Below, piece after piece: positions 25,746 through 34,409 of a stretch of 34,892 bases of DNA. The position numbers and the translations under genes were made by a program. Source of the stretch: Verrucomicrobiota bacterium (GTDB taxonomy: Bacteria > Verrucomicrobiota > Verrucomicrobiia > Limisphaerales > SIBE01); the NCBI GenBank assembly GCA_027623095.1, contig JAQBVM010000030.1:1-34892 (forward strand). The letters run 5' to 3'. Position 1 is the stretch's first letter, and the number at the start of each line of letters is the position of its first letter. The notes below the pieces were generated by a model. The model had not been told where the DNA came from. It was given only the letters and a program-made list of their open reading frames with translations, and searched no databases.

Positions 25746-28700
25746 CTATAGATCGGCAACCTGGAGCCGAATGTCACTCCAGTACCCGAACTCATAGTTC
25801 CAATCGTTGGCGCAGTTCTCGAGCCGGATCTTGGCTTTCTTTCCCGAGAATGCGGAGAGATCCACGGAAACCTTCTTCCATCGCGGACCGTTACGATCCA
25901 CGATATCCTTTTTTACGAGCGTTCCGTCCGCAACAACTCGAAGTTCCCAATCTCCGCGCTCATCGGCTGCAACGTAAAACGTCAATTGAGTCTTTTTGCC
26001 GGCAGGCACATCCACCACACGCTCCAAGCCAGATCCAATCTGGCGATCGATTGGATGAGTCATCAAGACATTCTCGCGTCCAAAATACTCGGTAAGCTTC
26101 CGGGGCGCGCCCTCAAAGTCCGGACAAACAACTCTCCATTCAGGGTTCCAGAGCGCGACCGATTCACCATCACCGGAAGACTTGATGATCGATGCCGAGT
26201 TGTAATCGCCGATCAATTGCTGCCTTAGCGCGGGAGTCATCGGCCTCTTATCCTCGGGTGGATTTAAAAGAAACCAGATGAGGTTCCGAAAATCCTCGTC
26301 TGGCATCTGTTCCAATCCTTCCGGCATCACGGAAAGTTCAGTCACACGCATCGATTCGATGTCCGCCTTTGCGATCGTCTCCTCTTTGGGACCGGCCGCC
26401 AGCAAGCGAATCCGCGTTTCCGTGTCCTCGACCACTCTGCCGCTCACGCTTCTGCCATCCTTGGTCTCAACCTCTACATTCTCGTACCCTTTGCCAATCA
26501 GTTGATTGGGGTCGATTACGTTCGCGAGCAGCGCCCCCAGTGTCGAACGCCCCACACCGGTCAGGTCCGGTCCGACTTCTGCCCCTTCGCCATACAGTTT
26601 GTGACAATTGTAGCAGGTTTTGCGGGCAATCTCTCGGCCCGCCACCAGATCCGCGTTCCCCTCAAGTACGACCTTTCTTTTCTCCGCGAGGACTTTCAGT
26701 TTGTCGGCATCGAAATCACGAAAACGGCCAATCACTTTCAAAGCGCGGTTTCGCGCATAATCATCGTTGGATTCCACAAGCGAACGAACCACTGTCACCG
26801 GAAGATCGGCGGCGGAAACGATCTTGTCTTCCAGCCCCGTAATAAAGGCGCGCATCCAGGGTCGTCTCGAAATCAGCACTTCGGACGCAACATTTTGGGA
26901 TGCCGGCGCAAACTCTTTCCATCGTTTCAGAATCTGATCCGGGAGCGCGTCTCCACCAATTTCGCCCAGCGCGCGAAGAGCGGCTTGAACGATTGGGTCC
27001 GGTGTGCCCGGCGCAAGAATTCGCATCAACGCGTCGCGAACGGCATCGATTTTCTGCTGGCGCACCGATTGAATCGCCCGCAATCGACTGTCAAGATCCG
27101 CGCCGCGGTTCTCAATCACGAGCAACGTCGCGTTCAACGCAGCGGCATCGCCCCAGAGCGTTCCGAGCTGGCGAGCTCTTGATGCAACTTCAGGATTCGC
27201 GCTTTTGGACAACGCCGCAACGAACGCCGCCGGTGACGTCCGCGGAACCAGGGCCTTGCCTTTCTGGCCGTCCACCAAACCTTCCAATGCCGCGAGTGCA
27301 AGAGAATCGGATTTTTCTGAAACCGCCAGGATGAACTCCAAACCGGCGTCGAGGTTGGCGGCACTCTGAGTATCGCAGACGCGCCGCATCGTCTTGTGGG
27401 CGATCCTGCCGCTTAGCGGCATGGTTTCGGTTCCGTTCTCAAGCAACCATTCAAAGACAGGCGCCGGATCCTGCCCGATCAACGGCTCGGCTGCCATCCA
27501 AACCATAAACGGAATCAAAGGATCATCCGACGATCCGGGATGCTTCACGATCGCCGACAACACACTGCCAACACTGTCTTCATCCTCCAATCCGGCTGAA
27601 GGCGTATTCACAGTCAATGAACCGGACGTAAACTGCCGAATTGCCGTTGCAACCGCCAGCCGCACCGAATTGTCCGAGTCGGAACCGAGCGTCCGGAGCC
27701 GTTTCATGACACGCGCGGATGATTCCCGGCGTTCGCCGCTCAATCTCGCGACCCAAGTCCGGATGACCGCTTCCCGGTCCGCCACCAAAGCATCCAAGAT
27801 TTCATTATCGAGCAAACCGGCGCCATGGAGCGTCCATAGCGCGGCTAGCCGGGCATCAAGTGAACTGTCATTCCGAACCAGATTGAGCAGGGGCGCTTTT
27901 GATTCCGCATCGCGGCGCTCGCTCAAGAGACGTTGCGCCATTCGACGATGCCAGACATTCCGATGCGCCAGCGTTTTGACCAACTGAACGCTCGATGCGC
28001 TGCCGAGATCCAGTCCCTGAGGACGCGGCGGAACCGCCTTCCCAGGTTCGCCTCCGGTGTAAACCGCCCGCCAAATCCGTCCATGAGCACGGTCCACCCC
28101 GTCCGGATCGGCGTTCGCATTTTGATAGCAGGGGTACTTGTCGTACCAATCCATGATCCAGAGCGCGCCGTCGGGACCGACCTGCAAACTGACAGGCCGG
28201 AACCAGCCATCATTCGCGCGCACAAAATCCTTCATGAAGGACGCTTTGAAACTCGAACCGGATGGCGTCAGGCGATCCTGATGCACCGCACTGTCGTGGA
28301 TATTTCCCATCAAGATTGTGCCGCGATACTCTTCGGGATACTGGTCCCCCTCATAAATCTGAATGCCCGCGTACGCGGCTCGAAAATGCCTGTGGTCCAC
28401 GATCGATGGAATCAGTTCGTAAGCGAAGGGGTTTGGCGGAGTTCCGGCCTGGCGCACATAAAGCCCGCCCGGAGCTATGTGAAAAAGATGATCGATCACG
28501 CACGCGCTGACAAAAGCGTTTCCGGATTTGTCAAAATCAACGCCCCATGGATTGCTCGTCCCTTCCGCAAAAACCTCGAATCGTTTTGTTCTCGGATGAA
28601 AACGGCCGACTCCGGCCGTCAATACCACAGGTGATTGATTCGGACGTTCAGGGTCCGTCACTTTTGAATGCGTGAACACCCCGTGCGTCATATAGAGCCA

Positions 28701-29255
28701 TCCGTCTGGCCCCCACGTAAATCCATTCAACAGTTCATGCCGGTCTTCAAGTCCGAACCCGGTCATCAGGACTGTCCGCCGATCGGCCACATCGTTCCCG
28801 TCCGTGTCTTCCAAGAAAAGAAGATGCGGTGCTTGCCCGACATAAACACCACCGTTTCCGAGAAGAATTCCAGTGGCGAGGTCGAGTCCATCCGCAAACA
28901 CAGTTACTTTGTCGGCGAGACCGTCGCCGTTCGTATCTTCGAGAACCTTGACATTGTCCCTCGGCTTTTGACCGCGCGGCGCGCCAAGCGGATACTCGTA
29001 AAGCTCCACAACCCATAAGCGTCCGCGTTCGTCCCAAGTCATTCCGACCGGATTGACGACATCCGGCTCCGCCGCGAAGAGACGCATCTCGAATCCCTCC
29101 GGGACCGAGAATTTCTTTTGCGCCTCGGCCGGAGACAGTGCGGGTGTTTGGGCTGGCGTATAAACGCCCGTTAACTGCCTCCCGGCGGCATGCGCCGAAA
29201 AGTTCGAAAGAAGAAAACAAATGCAACCCAAAAGACGCCAAACGGGTAATTTCAT
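25746..29255 (-). CDS. PVC-type heme-binding CxxCH protein (membrane-bound dehydrogenase-like propeller)
   Basis: A 1169-residue exported protein. MKLPVWRLLGCICFLLSNFSAHAAG is a signal peptide. Residues about 48-430 form the PVC-specific propeller (FSVPEGFEMRLFAAEPDVVNP, WVVELYEYP, DTNGDGLADKVTVFADGL, LNGFTWGPDGWLYMTHG, GALWIMDWYDKYP). A long HEAT-like alpha-helical stretch follows (about 440-860). Next is a cytochrome-c-like heme-binding domain with ARKTCYNCHKLYG (C881, C884, H885) and GPDLTGVGRSTL. The tail (about 1040-1169, ending EFGYWSDIRLQVADL) is a beta-sandwich that may bind carbohydrate. These are periplasmic electron-transfer/dehydrogenase-like proteins of unproven substrate, thought to serve polysaccharide or sugar oxidation. 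The frame extends 19 residues upstream of the signal peptide; ATG 29255 is chosen to place it at the N-terminus. Confidence 0.9.
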   Translation of the reverse strand: MKLPVWRLLGCICFLLSNFSAHAAGRQLTGVYTPAQTPALSPAEAQKKFSVPEGFEMRLFAAEPDVVNPVGMTWDERGRLWVVELYEYPLGAPRGQKPRDNVKVLEDTNGDGLADKVTVFADGLDLATGILLGNGGVYVGQAPHLLFLEDTDGNDVADRRTVLMTGFGLEDRHELLNGFTWGPDGWLYMTHGVFTHSKVTDPERPNQSPVVLTAGVGRFHPRTKRFEVFAEGTSNPWGVDFDKSGNAFVSACVIDHLFHIAPGGLYVRQAGTPPNPFAYELIPSIVDHRHFRAAYAGIQIYEGDQYPEEYRGTILMGNIHDSAVHQDRLTPSGSSFKASFMKDFVRANDGWFRPVSLQVGPDGALWIMDWYDKYPCYQNANADPDGVDRAHGRIWRAVYTGGEPGKAVPPRPQGLDLGSASSVQLVKTLAHRNVWHRRMAQRLLSERRDAESKAPLLNLVRNDSSLDARLAALWTLHGAGLLDNEILDALVADREAVIRTWVARLSGERRESSARVMKRLRTLGSDSDNSVRLAVATAIRQFTSGSLTVNTPSAGLEDEDSVGSVLSAIVKHPGSSDDPLIPFMVWMAAEPLIGQDPAPVFEWLLENGTETMPLSGRIAHKTMRRVCDTQSAANLDAGLEFILAVSEKSDSLALAALEGLVDGQKGKALVPRTSPAAFVAALSKSANPEVASRARQLGTLWGDAAALNATLLVIENRGADLDSRLRAIQSVRQQKIDAVRDALMRILAPGTPDPIVQAALRALGEIGGDALPDQILKRWKEFAPASQNVASEVLISRRPWMRAFITGLEDKIVSAADLPVTVVRSLVESNDDYARNRALKVIGRFRDFDADKLKVLAEKRKVVLEGNADLVAGREIARKTCYNCHKLYGEGAEVGPDLTGVGRSTLGALLANVIDPNQLIGKGYENVEVETKDGRSVSGRVVEDTETRIRLLAAGPKEETIAKADIESMRVTELSVMPEGLEQMPDEDFRNLIWFLLNPPEDKRPMTPALRQQLIGDYNSASIIKSSGDGESVALWNPEWRVVCPDFEGAPRKLTEYFGRENVLMTHPIDRQIGSGLERVVDVPAGKKTQLTFYVAADERGDWELRVVADGTLVKKDIVDRNGPRWKKVSVDLSAFSGKKAKIRLENCANDWNYEFGYWSDIRLQVADL

Positions 29256-29390
29256 AGTGGCAAAATTAAGGGAGCAAATCGGATTTCGGTCAATGGGAAT
29301 CTCCGCTTGCACTGGAAACGGGGCGGTTCGAACGAGGACAGACCCACACTCCGCAGTTGCGCCCGGTAGGACTCGCCAGCTTTCGTTGCT

Positions 29391-29567
29391 CTCGGTGGGG
29401 CGACACTCCGTGAAGCCCTAATTTCTCCTTGTCGGACGGGTGTCTTGCAAATCGGAGCTATGGAAACGCCGGACTGCTTAGATGTCTTCGTGTTTCCATT
29501 GTGCCGACTCGTTCGGGCTTTTTGCCTCAAGATTGATCAGGACTCCACGGAGTGTCGCCCCACCGAG
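29391..29567. repeat. R4 element, copy B: 177-bp MITE-like unit with 22-bp perfect terminal inverted repeats
   Basis: 29391-29412 and 29546-29567 are perfect 22-bp reverse complements (start CTCGGTGGGGCGACACTCCG), extending to about 29 bp with two mismatches. The interior (about 29421-29545) together with the right end matches 12577-12723 inverted. It has no ORF of substance. It lies in the 537-bp gap between the PVC protein and the GDPD gene. Confidence 0.8.
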
Positions 29568-29583
29568 GGCAGGGCCGCACTGC

Positions 29584-29715
29584 CGTTGAATTAAGCCTGT
29601 AGTCGCGGGGCGTTCGACGGCACCTTGCTCTTGATCTTGCTCTTAATCTTAATCTCTCCAGTGAGTTACAGAGCAAGATCAAGAGCAAGAGGGGCCGGAT
29701 GCGCTTAATTCAACG
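29584..29715. repeat. R6 nested inverted repeat (13-bp outer and 20-bp inner arms)
   Basis: The outer arms CGTTGAATTAAGC (29584-29596) and its exact reverse complement (29703-29715) enclose inner 20-bp perfect arms CTTGCTCTTGATCTTGCTCT (29624-29643) and 29670-29689, around a 26-bp loop rich in CTTAAT. It immediately follows the R4 unit. Only one copy is in the window. Confidence 0.8.
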
Positions 29716-29792
29716 TTAGTGGGGCATGGCCGTGTCAGCTATGCGAGCGTGATCGGCCCTTCAGAGGTCATCGCCTGAGCATCGAACAGGAG

Positions 29793-30704
29793 CTAGGGTC
29801 GGGACGGTGGATTCAGAGCGATGGTTCTCCAAATCACGGACGGGTTATTTGAGATAATTCCATCGATCTTCTGGTCCAGCAATCGCTTCGCTGTCGGCGA
29901 ATCGTCAATGGTGTAAATCCATACTTTCATTCCCAGACGATGAGCATACTCAACCGCCTCTGGATCGATCTTTTGGTTCCACACCACCAAACGAGCGCCG
30001 ATTTCACGCACTTGATCCACCCACCTCGAATCAAGAACTTTCTCAGAATCGGAGAGTTTCTGTCCGTTACGGCTGCTCGGCGGTCCCAGCGCGCCCAGAA
30101 CCTGCTGGGGTTCAAGTTTGTGGAAGTCCCTCAGATAATCCCAATCGAAGGATTGAACCACAACCTTGTTTACCATGTCTTTTTCGCGCAAGAGCCGCAC
30201 GCATATCTCCGCATCGCCGGCTTTCCGTTCGATCAGTGTGATTCCACCGTCCTGAATTAGATCGAGAGCCTCCGCGAGTGTCGGGAGTCCCACTTGCGCA
30301 AACCGAGGGTTGAACCATCGTCCGGCTTCCAAGGTTTTAAGCTCACTGACAGTTTTCGAAGACACGGCGATTTTTTGACCTCCCCATTTCTCTAGCGCAT
30401 CTGTGGTGCGGTCGAGCTCGAAGTCGTGAATTACGATCGGCACGCCGTCGGCGCTGTGGTGGTAATCGAGCTCGACGAGATCCGCACCCGCTATTTTTGC
30501 CAGCTCGAATGCCGGCGCCGTGTTTTCCGGAGCGAAAAGGCTGTAACCGCGGTGAGCGATCACCAACGGACGATTCGCATTCACGAGACGTTCCACACCC
30601 GATGAGGATTGCGCCGCATTCACAGGATATTGAGCCACATCGACAACAAACAGAATGGCGCACAAGATAGCGCCTGTGCCGGCGGAGCAAAGCTTGGATT
30701 CCAT
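29793..30704 (-). CDS. Exported glycerophosphodiester phosphodiesterase (GDPD)
   Basis: A 303-residue GDPD-family TIM-barrel enzyme that hydrolyses glycerophosphodiesters to glycerol-3-phosphate and an alcohol. A hydrophobic N-terminal segment (about 8-30) suggests export. The catalytic core is standard: VIAHRGYSLFAPENT at 48-62 (H51, R52, E60), DLVELDYHHSADGVPIVIHDFELDRTTD at 75-102 (E78 and D80 metal ligands, H93 and D94), then LPTLAEALDL, ITLIERKAGD, VVVQSFDWDYL and KVWIYTIDD, GIISNNPSV at the end. A GTG 27 bases upstream could start it; the ATG puts the signal at the terminus. It is divergent from the exported isomerase fragment over 96 bp. Together with the PhoD-like enzyme it implies scavenging of phosphate esters outside the cytoplasm. 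Confidence 0.9.
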   Translation of the reverse strand: MESKLCSAGTGAILCAILFVVDVAQYPVNAAQSSSGVERLVNANRPLVIAHRGYSLFAPENTAPAFELAKIAGADLVELDYHHSADGVPIVIHDFELDRTTDALEKWGGQKIAVSSKTVSELKTLEAGRWFNPRFAQVGLPTLAEALDLIQDGGITLIERKAGDAEICVRLLREKDMVNKVVVQSFDWDYLRDFHKLEPQQVLGALGPPSSRNGQKLSDSEKVLDSRWVDQVREIGARLVVWNQKIDPEAVEYAHRLGMKVWIYTIDDSPTAKRLLDQKIDGIISNNPSVIWRTIALNPPSRP

Positions 30705-30800
30705 GCCACTACTTTGGCCAGCGATTCTCACCGAACAAGAAAAAAGCGGTCGCAGAATTGCATCTCGGCAAACTTCGATTTCTCCGGTAAAAGTTCCGGA

Positions 30801-31451
30801 ATGAATCCAAGAAAACTTTCTCGAAGGCAGGCCATCACCACTACCGGACTGGGCATCGGGACAGCGCTGGCTTCCTGTCGCGCACCGGTTTTGGCTGCGG
30901 AAACCGCTTTATCCCCGGCTGCGGAACCGTTTCTTTACTGTTTGAACACGGCAACCATTCGCGGCCAAACACTCGGTCTCGTGAAGGAAATCGAGATCAC
31001 CGCGCAAGCTGGCTACCAAGGAATTGAGCCGTGGATCAATTCAATCCAGGAGTATGTCGATAATGGAGGTTCCCTGAAGGATTTGAAAAAACGCATGGCA
31101 GACCTGGGGCTGAGCCTCGAGAGCGCGATTGGATTCCCGGAATGGGTAGTTGATGACGACGCGCGGCGGGCCAAAGGCCTCGACCAGGCCAGGCGAGAAA
31201 TGAATTGGGTAGCGCAACTGGGCGGAAAACGGCTCGCAGCCCCTCCCTCGGGAGCAACTCAGGCGCCCGGATTGGACCTTTTTAAGGCGGCGGAACGATA
31301 CCGCTCCCTGCTCGAAGCTGGAGATCAAATCGGTGTGGTGCCGCAGCTCGAGCTGTGGGGATTCTCGAGGAATCTGAATCGCCTCGGGGAATGCGCGTTT
31401 GTCGCGATCGAGGCGGCGCATCCGAAAGCCTGCGTGCTGGCCGATGTCTAA
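30801..31451 (+). pseudogene. 3'-truncated exported sugar phosphate isomerase/epimerase-like gene
   Basis: The 216-residue frame has a Tat-like leader MNPRKLSRRQAITTTGLGIG (SRRQAI, also an LASC lipobox), then a xylose-isomerase-like barrel: FLYCLNTATIRGQTLGLVKE, GYQGIEPWINSIQEY, GLSLESAIGFPEWVVDD, LGGKRLAAPPSG, VVPQLELWGFSRNLNRLGE, and AAHPKACVLADV. Intact relatives are about 300-320 residues and continue past LADV with a Y/F-H-L-Y-K-G-G segment and further metal ligands. Here a stop comes immediately after LADV. From that base the sequence reads as DUF499 ATPase on the opposite strand. The barrel lacks its last third, so activity is unlikely. ATG 30801 replaces an earlier frame start at 30609 that runs antisense to GDPD. 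Confidence 0.8.
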
Positions 31452-32012
31452 CTTCGCCTCCGGGCGCTTCGCCCTTCTTGTCGTGTTCGGCGACAATCGA
31501 GAATGCAGTCTCGCCTCCAAGCTGAAACGCGATTTCGCCCACGGCGTTTTGCGCAGCGGCGTGCCGTCGTTTCCGCCCCGGCCGCTGATGGAATCAAATT
31601 CGGTGCCGACAAACACCGCCGCCTCAGCCGTGGGAACACCTGTGACGCCCGCTTTACCGAGCAGCGAGGGGACTCCAGCCCATTTGTTGGCGGCGGGTCC
31701 ACTGCGGGCGAGATGATAAAGCAGTGTGAGCGCGTGTGTTTTGCCTCCACCGAACTGCGTAGCGAGGTTGAATATGGCGTTCGTTTCCGTGCGCTCGCCG
31801 GACAGGCGGCGGATGACTTCGGAGGCGAGCGTAGTGAGGTTTTTCGTCAAATACGTCCGCTCCAAAAACCGTTCCGGTTTCTGGTAATCGGCGGGCGCGC
31901 GGCCTTCGCGGACTTGGTCGAGGTGGACGGCGAATTCGGATGCGTCGAGCGGTTTGCCTTCACGCAAGTCCTCGCGCGGGGTGACGATTTTGTACCAGGG
32001 TCTGAGTGGCAT
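31449..32012 (-). pseudogene. DUF499 family ATPase, N-terminal fragment with a frameshift
   Basis: The fragment starts MPLRPWYKIVTPREDLREGK and continues PLDASEFAVHLDQVR, FLERTYLTKNLTTLA, and AIFNLATQFGGGKTHALTLLYHL with a Walker A-like GGGKTH (K91), then AVFVGTEFDSISGRGGNDGTPLRKTPW. These match the N-terminus of DUF499 AAA+ ATPases (COG1483), about 1000 residues long, which occur with DUF1156-type DNA methylases and are related to BrxC/PglY of BREX. After TPW one G is missing from a G-run near 31543-31545. The next frame continues GEIAFQLGGETAFSIVAEHDKKGEAPGGEV and then ends abruptly at about 31450, where the isomerase fragment begins. Roughly 80 percent of the gene is gone. It starts 1 nt after the TGA that ends the extended ATPase frame upstream. 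Confidence 0.82.
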
Positions 32013-32013
32013 A

Positions 32014-33207
32014 TCAGCGAAGGAGCATAAGCGAAGAAAGCGGCATGGCCACAACGCGTGGGTCGTGGACTTCAGCCTCGTCCGTTTGCGAGATCAGAAT
32101 CCCGAACGGAGCGTTGTTTACGGTCTTCTCGAGGAACGCGCGCAGTCCCTCGGTGTCTCGCTACGGATCGATCGTCCGCTGATATTTGACCTCCAAGGGA
32201 ATTCTGGTCGCCCCAATCGTAAGAATGAAATCGACTTCCGGCTCATCCCTGCGTTCCGGGAAATGGGCCAAATCCAGTCCGTTAATCGTGGACAATGTGG
32301 CTCCGGTGACGCTTTCGGCGAGATGGCCGGCCGGAGTCGTAAGATGGGGCTCTGCCTTCAACCTCTCCGGATTGAGCGGCACGCGCTCTTGCAGCCAACT
32401 GGCCCGCAAACTGTGATCGCACAAACAGATCTTCGTGCTGCCACGACGGCGTTTCAATCGGATTTCCAGGGGCGGGATCAAGCGCAGCAGAAGGGTATCT
32501 CCCAGGAAACGGAGATAGTGATTGACGCGCTGGACGCCGACGTTCGCCCGCAAGGCTCGCTTCACTTCGCGACCGAGTAAATCCGCCGAGGGCGACTGTC
32601 CGGCGTAGCGGCAAGCGAGGCGAAATAGCTCCTCCAGGAGGGCCGCGTCGCGCTTGCGCCCGCGATCCCCAATGCGCAAGTCGTGCTGGATAACCCGTCG
32701 GATCACAGTTTCGTTGAGCTGATCCGCCAAATGTTCCCAGGGCACTTCCGCACGCTGGTGAGCGAGGGGATAGCCCCCACGATCCGAAAAGGCGGCAAAG
32801 GCCGCGTTGCGCTCGGCCGCGCGGGTGACGCCCTGCTCGCGAATCGAGTGCCAAAAATCCAAATGAGTCAAGGGTTCCAGGCCGTTATCTCGCAGTATCG
32901 GGTTTCCCAGCGGAATGTTCCGCAGTGAAGCTATTTCGGAGAGGGAGAGCGTACCCGCTTCCAACGTGCCAATCCGCCCCGCCAGGCTGTCGCGCCCAGC
33001 TTCAATGCGCAACGCCGAACTCCCAGCCACGACCACCTGCACCGTGGAAGTATCCACCAGGAATTTCAGTTGCGGAGCCCAGGACTCCAAATTCTGGACT
33101 TCGTCGAGAAAGATAAAGGCCGGCTTCTGATCGTGCGCCGCTTGATTGAGACTGGACTGCAGGACGTTGGTTTCAAACCATTCGATGCGGTACCCAAAGC
33201 GGCGCAT
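32014..33207 (-). pseudogene. DUF4143-type AAA+ ATPase, 5'-truncated and interrupted by an amber codon
   Basis: The gene resembles ATP-binding proteins with a C-terminal DUF4143 domain (COG1373). Walker B is FIFLDEVQNL at 31-40, followed by LKFLVDTSTVQVVVAGSSAL and LAGRIGTLEAGTLSLSE. The C-terminal half has LGREVKRALRANVGVQRVNHY, LRLIPPL and a nuclease-like EVDFILTIGATRIPLEVKYQ. The Walker A segment that should lie about 60 residues before Walker B is missing. At 32161-32163 an in-frame TAG follows TIDP; the same frame stays open for 48 more codons (RDTEGLRAFLEKTVNNAPFG...VVAMPLSSLMLLR) to TGA at 32014. A good purine-rich site (GGAAAGG) precedes ATG 33207. Both lesions argue that it is inactive. 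Confidence 0.8.
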
Positions 33208-33219
33208 GCCGTGCCTTTC

Positions 33220-33462
33220 CTACTCCCGCAATTCATCCCCCGGCATCGGCGGCACGCTTGGGATTTTCGCCATCGCCGCTTTGAATTTCTCCCGGCTGCC
33301 TTGCCGGGCGCGCCGCTCCAATTCGGAAAGACTATCCACAGCTCGAACGAGTTCTTCCAACTTGCGCAGAGCGAACGCATCCACGGGCTGATGCTCGTGC
33401 GCGGCCATGCTGGATAACTTCTGATGAACCTCGTCCGGCATCCTCAATTCGATTGCTTTCAT
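33220..33462 (-). CDS. Small ribbon-helix-helix-like antitoxin candidate
   Basis: An 80-residue protein starting MKAIELRMPDEVHQKLSSMAA, a short beta strand then two helices as in CopG/Arc-type ribbon-helix-helix DNA-binding antitoxins. The C-terminal half, ARQGSREKFKAAMAKIPSVPP, matches a segment I recall from small planctomycete/verrucomicrobial antitoxin-like proteins. No obvious RelE, PIN or HicA toxin follows; the next gene is the truncated ATPase, 12 nt downstream and in the same frame after this gene's TAG. It may once have been fused or coupled to something deleted along with the ATPase N-terminus. It lies 24 nt after the 204-aa gene, so it probably shares its transcript. The RHH assignment rests on pattern only. 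Confidence 0.55.
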   Translation of the reverse strand: MKAIELRMPDEVHQKLSSMAAHEHQPVDAFALRKLEELVRAVDSLSELERRARQGSREKFKAAMAKIPSVPPMPGDELRE

Positions 33463-33486
33463 TTGATTTCACTGTCACGGGAGCAT

Positions 33487-34101
33487 TTAATTTCTACAAA
33501 TTCCTTCCCTGATCCGCGTGAAGTGCAAGGAAAGCTTGAACAGGAATAGGTAGAACCCGTAGTCGCTCAGTGTGAACAGCCGGTTCAAAATCAACTGGTC
33601 GAGGTCGACGGCTTGCGCATCGCAATTGTTGACGCGATCAAGCATCGCTATTGCGTCTTCTCCCAACGTGTCGTTCCTAGGCAGATAGAACATGGAAGAA
33701 GTTAGTTGCTTGCGAACGGCATCTAAGTGGCTCGCCAGATTAAATTCAGCCGGGAGGCTTGTCTGTGTCCTAATCAGATTCTCGTATTTGGGAAAGCTGA
33801 TGATGGGACAGTAAAGGATTCGAGGACCGAGAAGGCGTTTGTTCTCGAAGGAGATGTCGCAAGTGTTCGAAAGAACCATCACCCGTGTTCTTTCGATTCT
33901 CTCGCTCGGCAAATCCGAGACCCACATGCTCGCGAGCCCGTCTCCCTGAAAAATGTTCATCTGCTTCAGTAGCCGCAGAGTGTAGAGCCGTCCGTCAATG
34001 TTGCTGGGAAACTGCGAAAGTTCCGCAAAGAGGTTCGTCTGCCCCTCGGTGGAAAGATACTTTGGAAGGTAGGTTTTGAAGTCCTCGAACCATTGATTCA
34101 T
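33487..34101 (-). CDS. Hypothetical protein, third gene of an overlapping cassette
   Basis: A 204-residue protein with no domain I can name with confidence. It opens MNQWFEDFKTYLPKYLSTEG and has SNIDGRLYTLRLL, a central IFQGDGLASMWVSDLPSERIERTRVMVLSNTCDIS, and FLFKLSLHFTRIREG near the end. The segment around LSNTCDIS, with its single Cys-Asp, is the most family-like motif. I recall similar proteins encoded beside TIGR04255-like genes, but the role is unknown. There is no signal peptide or clear membrane helix. Its ATG overlaps the stop of the 103-aa gene by four bases (ATGA), so translation is coupled. Codon use and repeat-free, tightly packed layout differ from the metabolic genes to the left, consistent with a transferred cassette. 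Confidence 0.7.
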   Translation of the reverse strand: MNQWFEDFKTYLPKYLSTEGQTNLFAELSQFPSNIDGRLYTLRLLKQMNIFQGDGLASMWVSDLPSERIERTRVMVLSNTCDISFENKRLLGPRILYCPIISFPKYENLIRTQTSLPAEFNLASHLDAVRKQLTSSMFYLPRNDTLGEDAIAMLDRVNNCDAQAVDLDQLILNRLFTLSDYGFYLFLFKLSLHFTRIREGICRN

Positions 34102-34409
34102 ACCAAATCCCAGAAGTGCCGATTTAGGAGATCAACGACCGCTTGTGGGCTTTCCTCTGTCTTCTTCAAAAGACTTTCCGCGAACTGCTGTAGTGCGGCG
34201 CCCTGCTCTGCGTGGTCTGTCGTCTTCCCAGGCTGCCCATAATAGGCGTGCGAGTAATGGACGGTTGGTGGTTGGATTCCCGGCGCGCCGTTCACAGGGT
34301 TGATTGTGGTGCGACCGGTGGAGTTAAGGCTAACCAGAGAAGCCGCCGCCAACACCAGAGAAAAGGTTGGGATTAAATCCGTTTGTGACCGATAAAACTC
34401 AGTTTGCAT
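34098..34409 (-). CDS. Hypothetical 103-aa protein, middle gene of an overlapping cassette
   Basis: A 103-residue protein with a hydrophobic stretch LIPTFSLVLAAASLVSLN at about 12-29, a Pro/Tyr/His-rich middle (PPTVHYSHAYYGQP), and a helical C-terminus (ALQQFAESLLKKTEESPQAVVDLLNRHF). The hydrophobic segment could be a single membrane anchor, but could also be a buried helix. The start codon lies inside the end of the upstream TIGR04255-like gene (11-bp overlap) and its TGA overlaps the next ATG. That three-gene overlap is the strongest evidence that it is a real gene. No family recognised. Confidence 0.65.
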   Translation of the reverse strand: MQTEFYRSQTDLIPTFSLVLAAASLVSLNSTGRTTINPVNGAPGIQPPTVHYSHAYYGQPGKTTDHAEQGAALQQFAESLLKKTEESPQAVVDLLNRHFWDLV

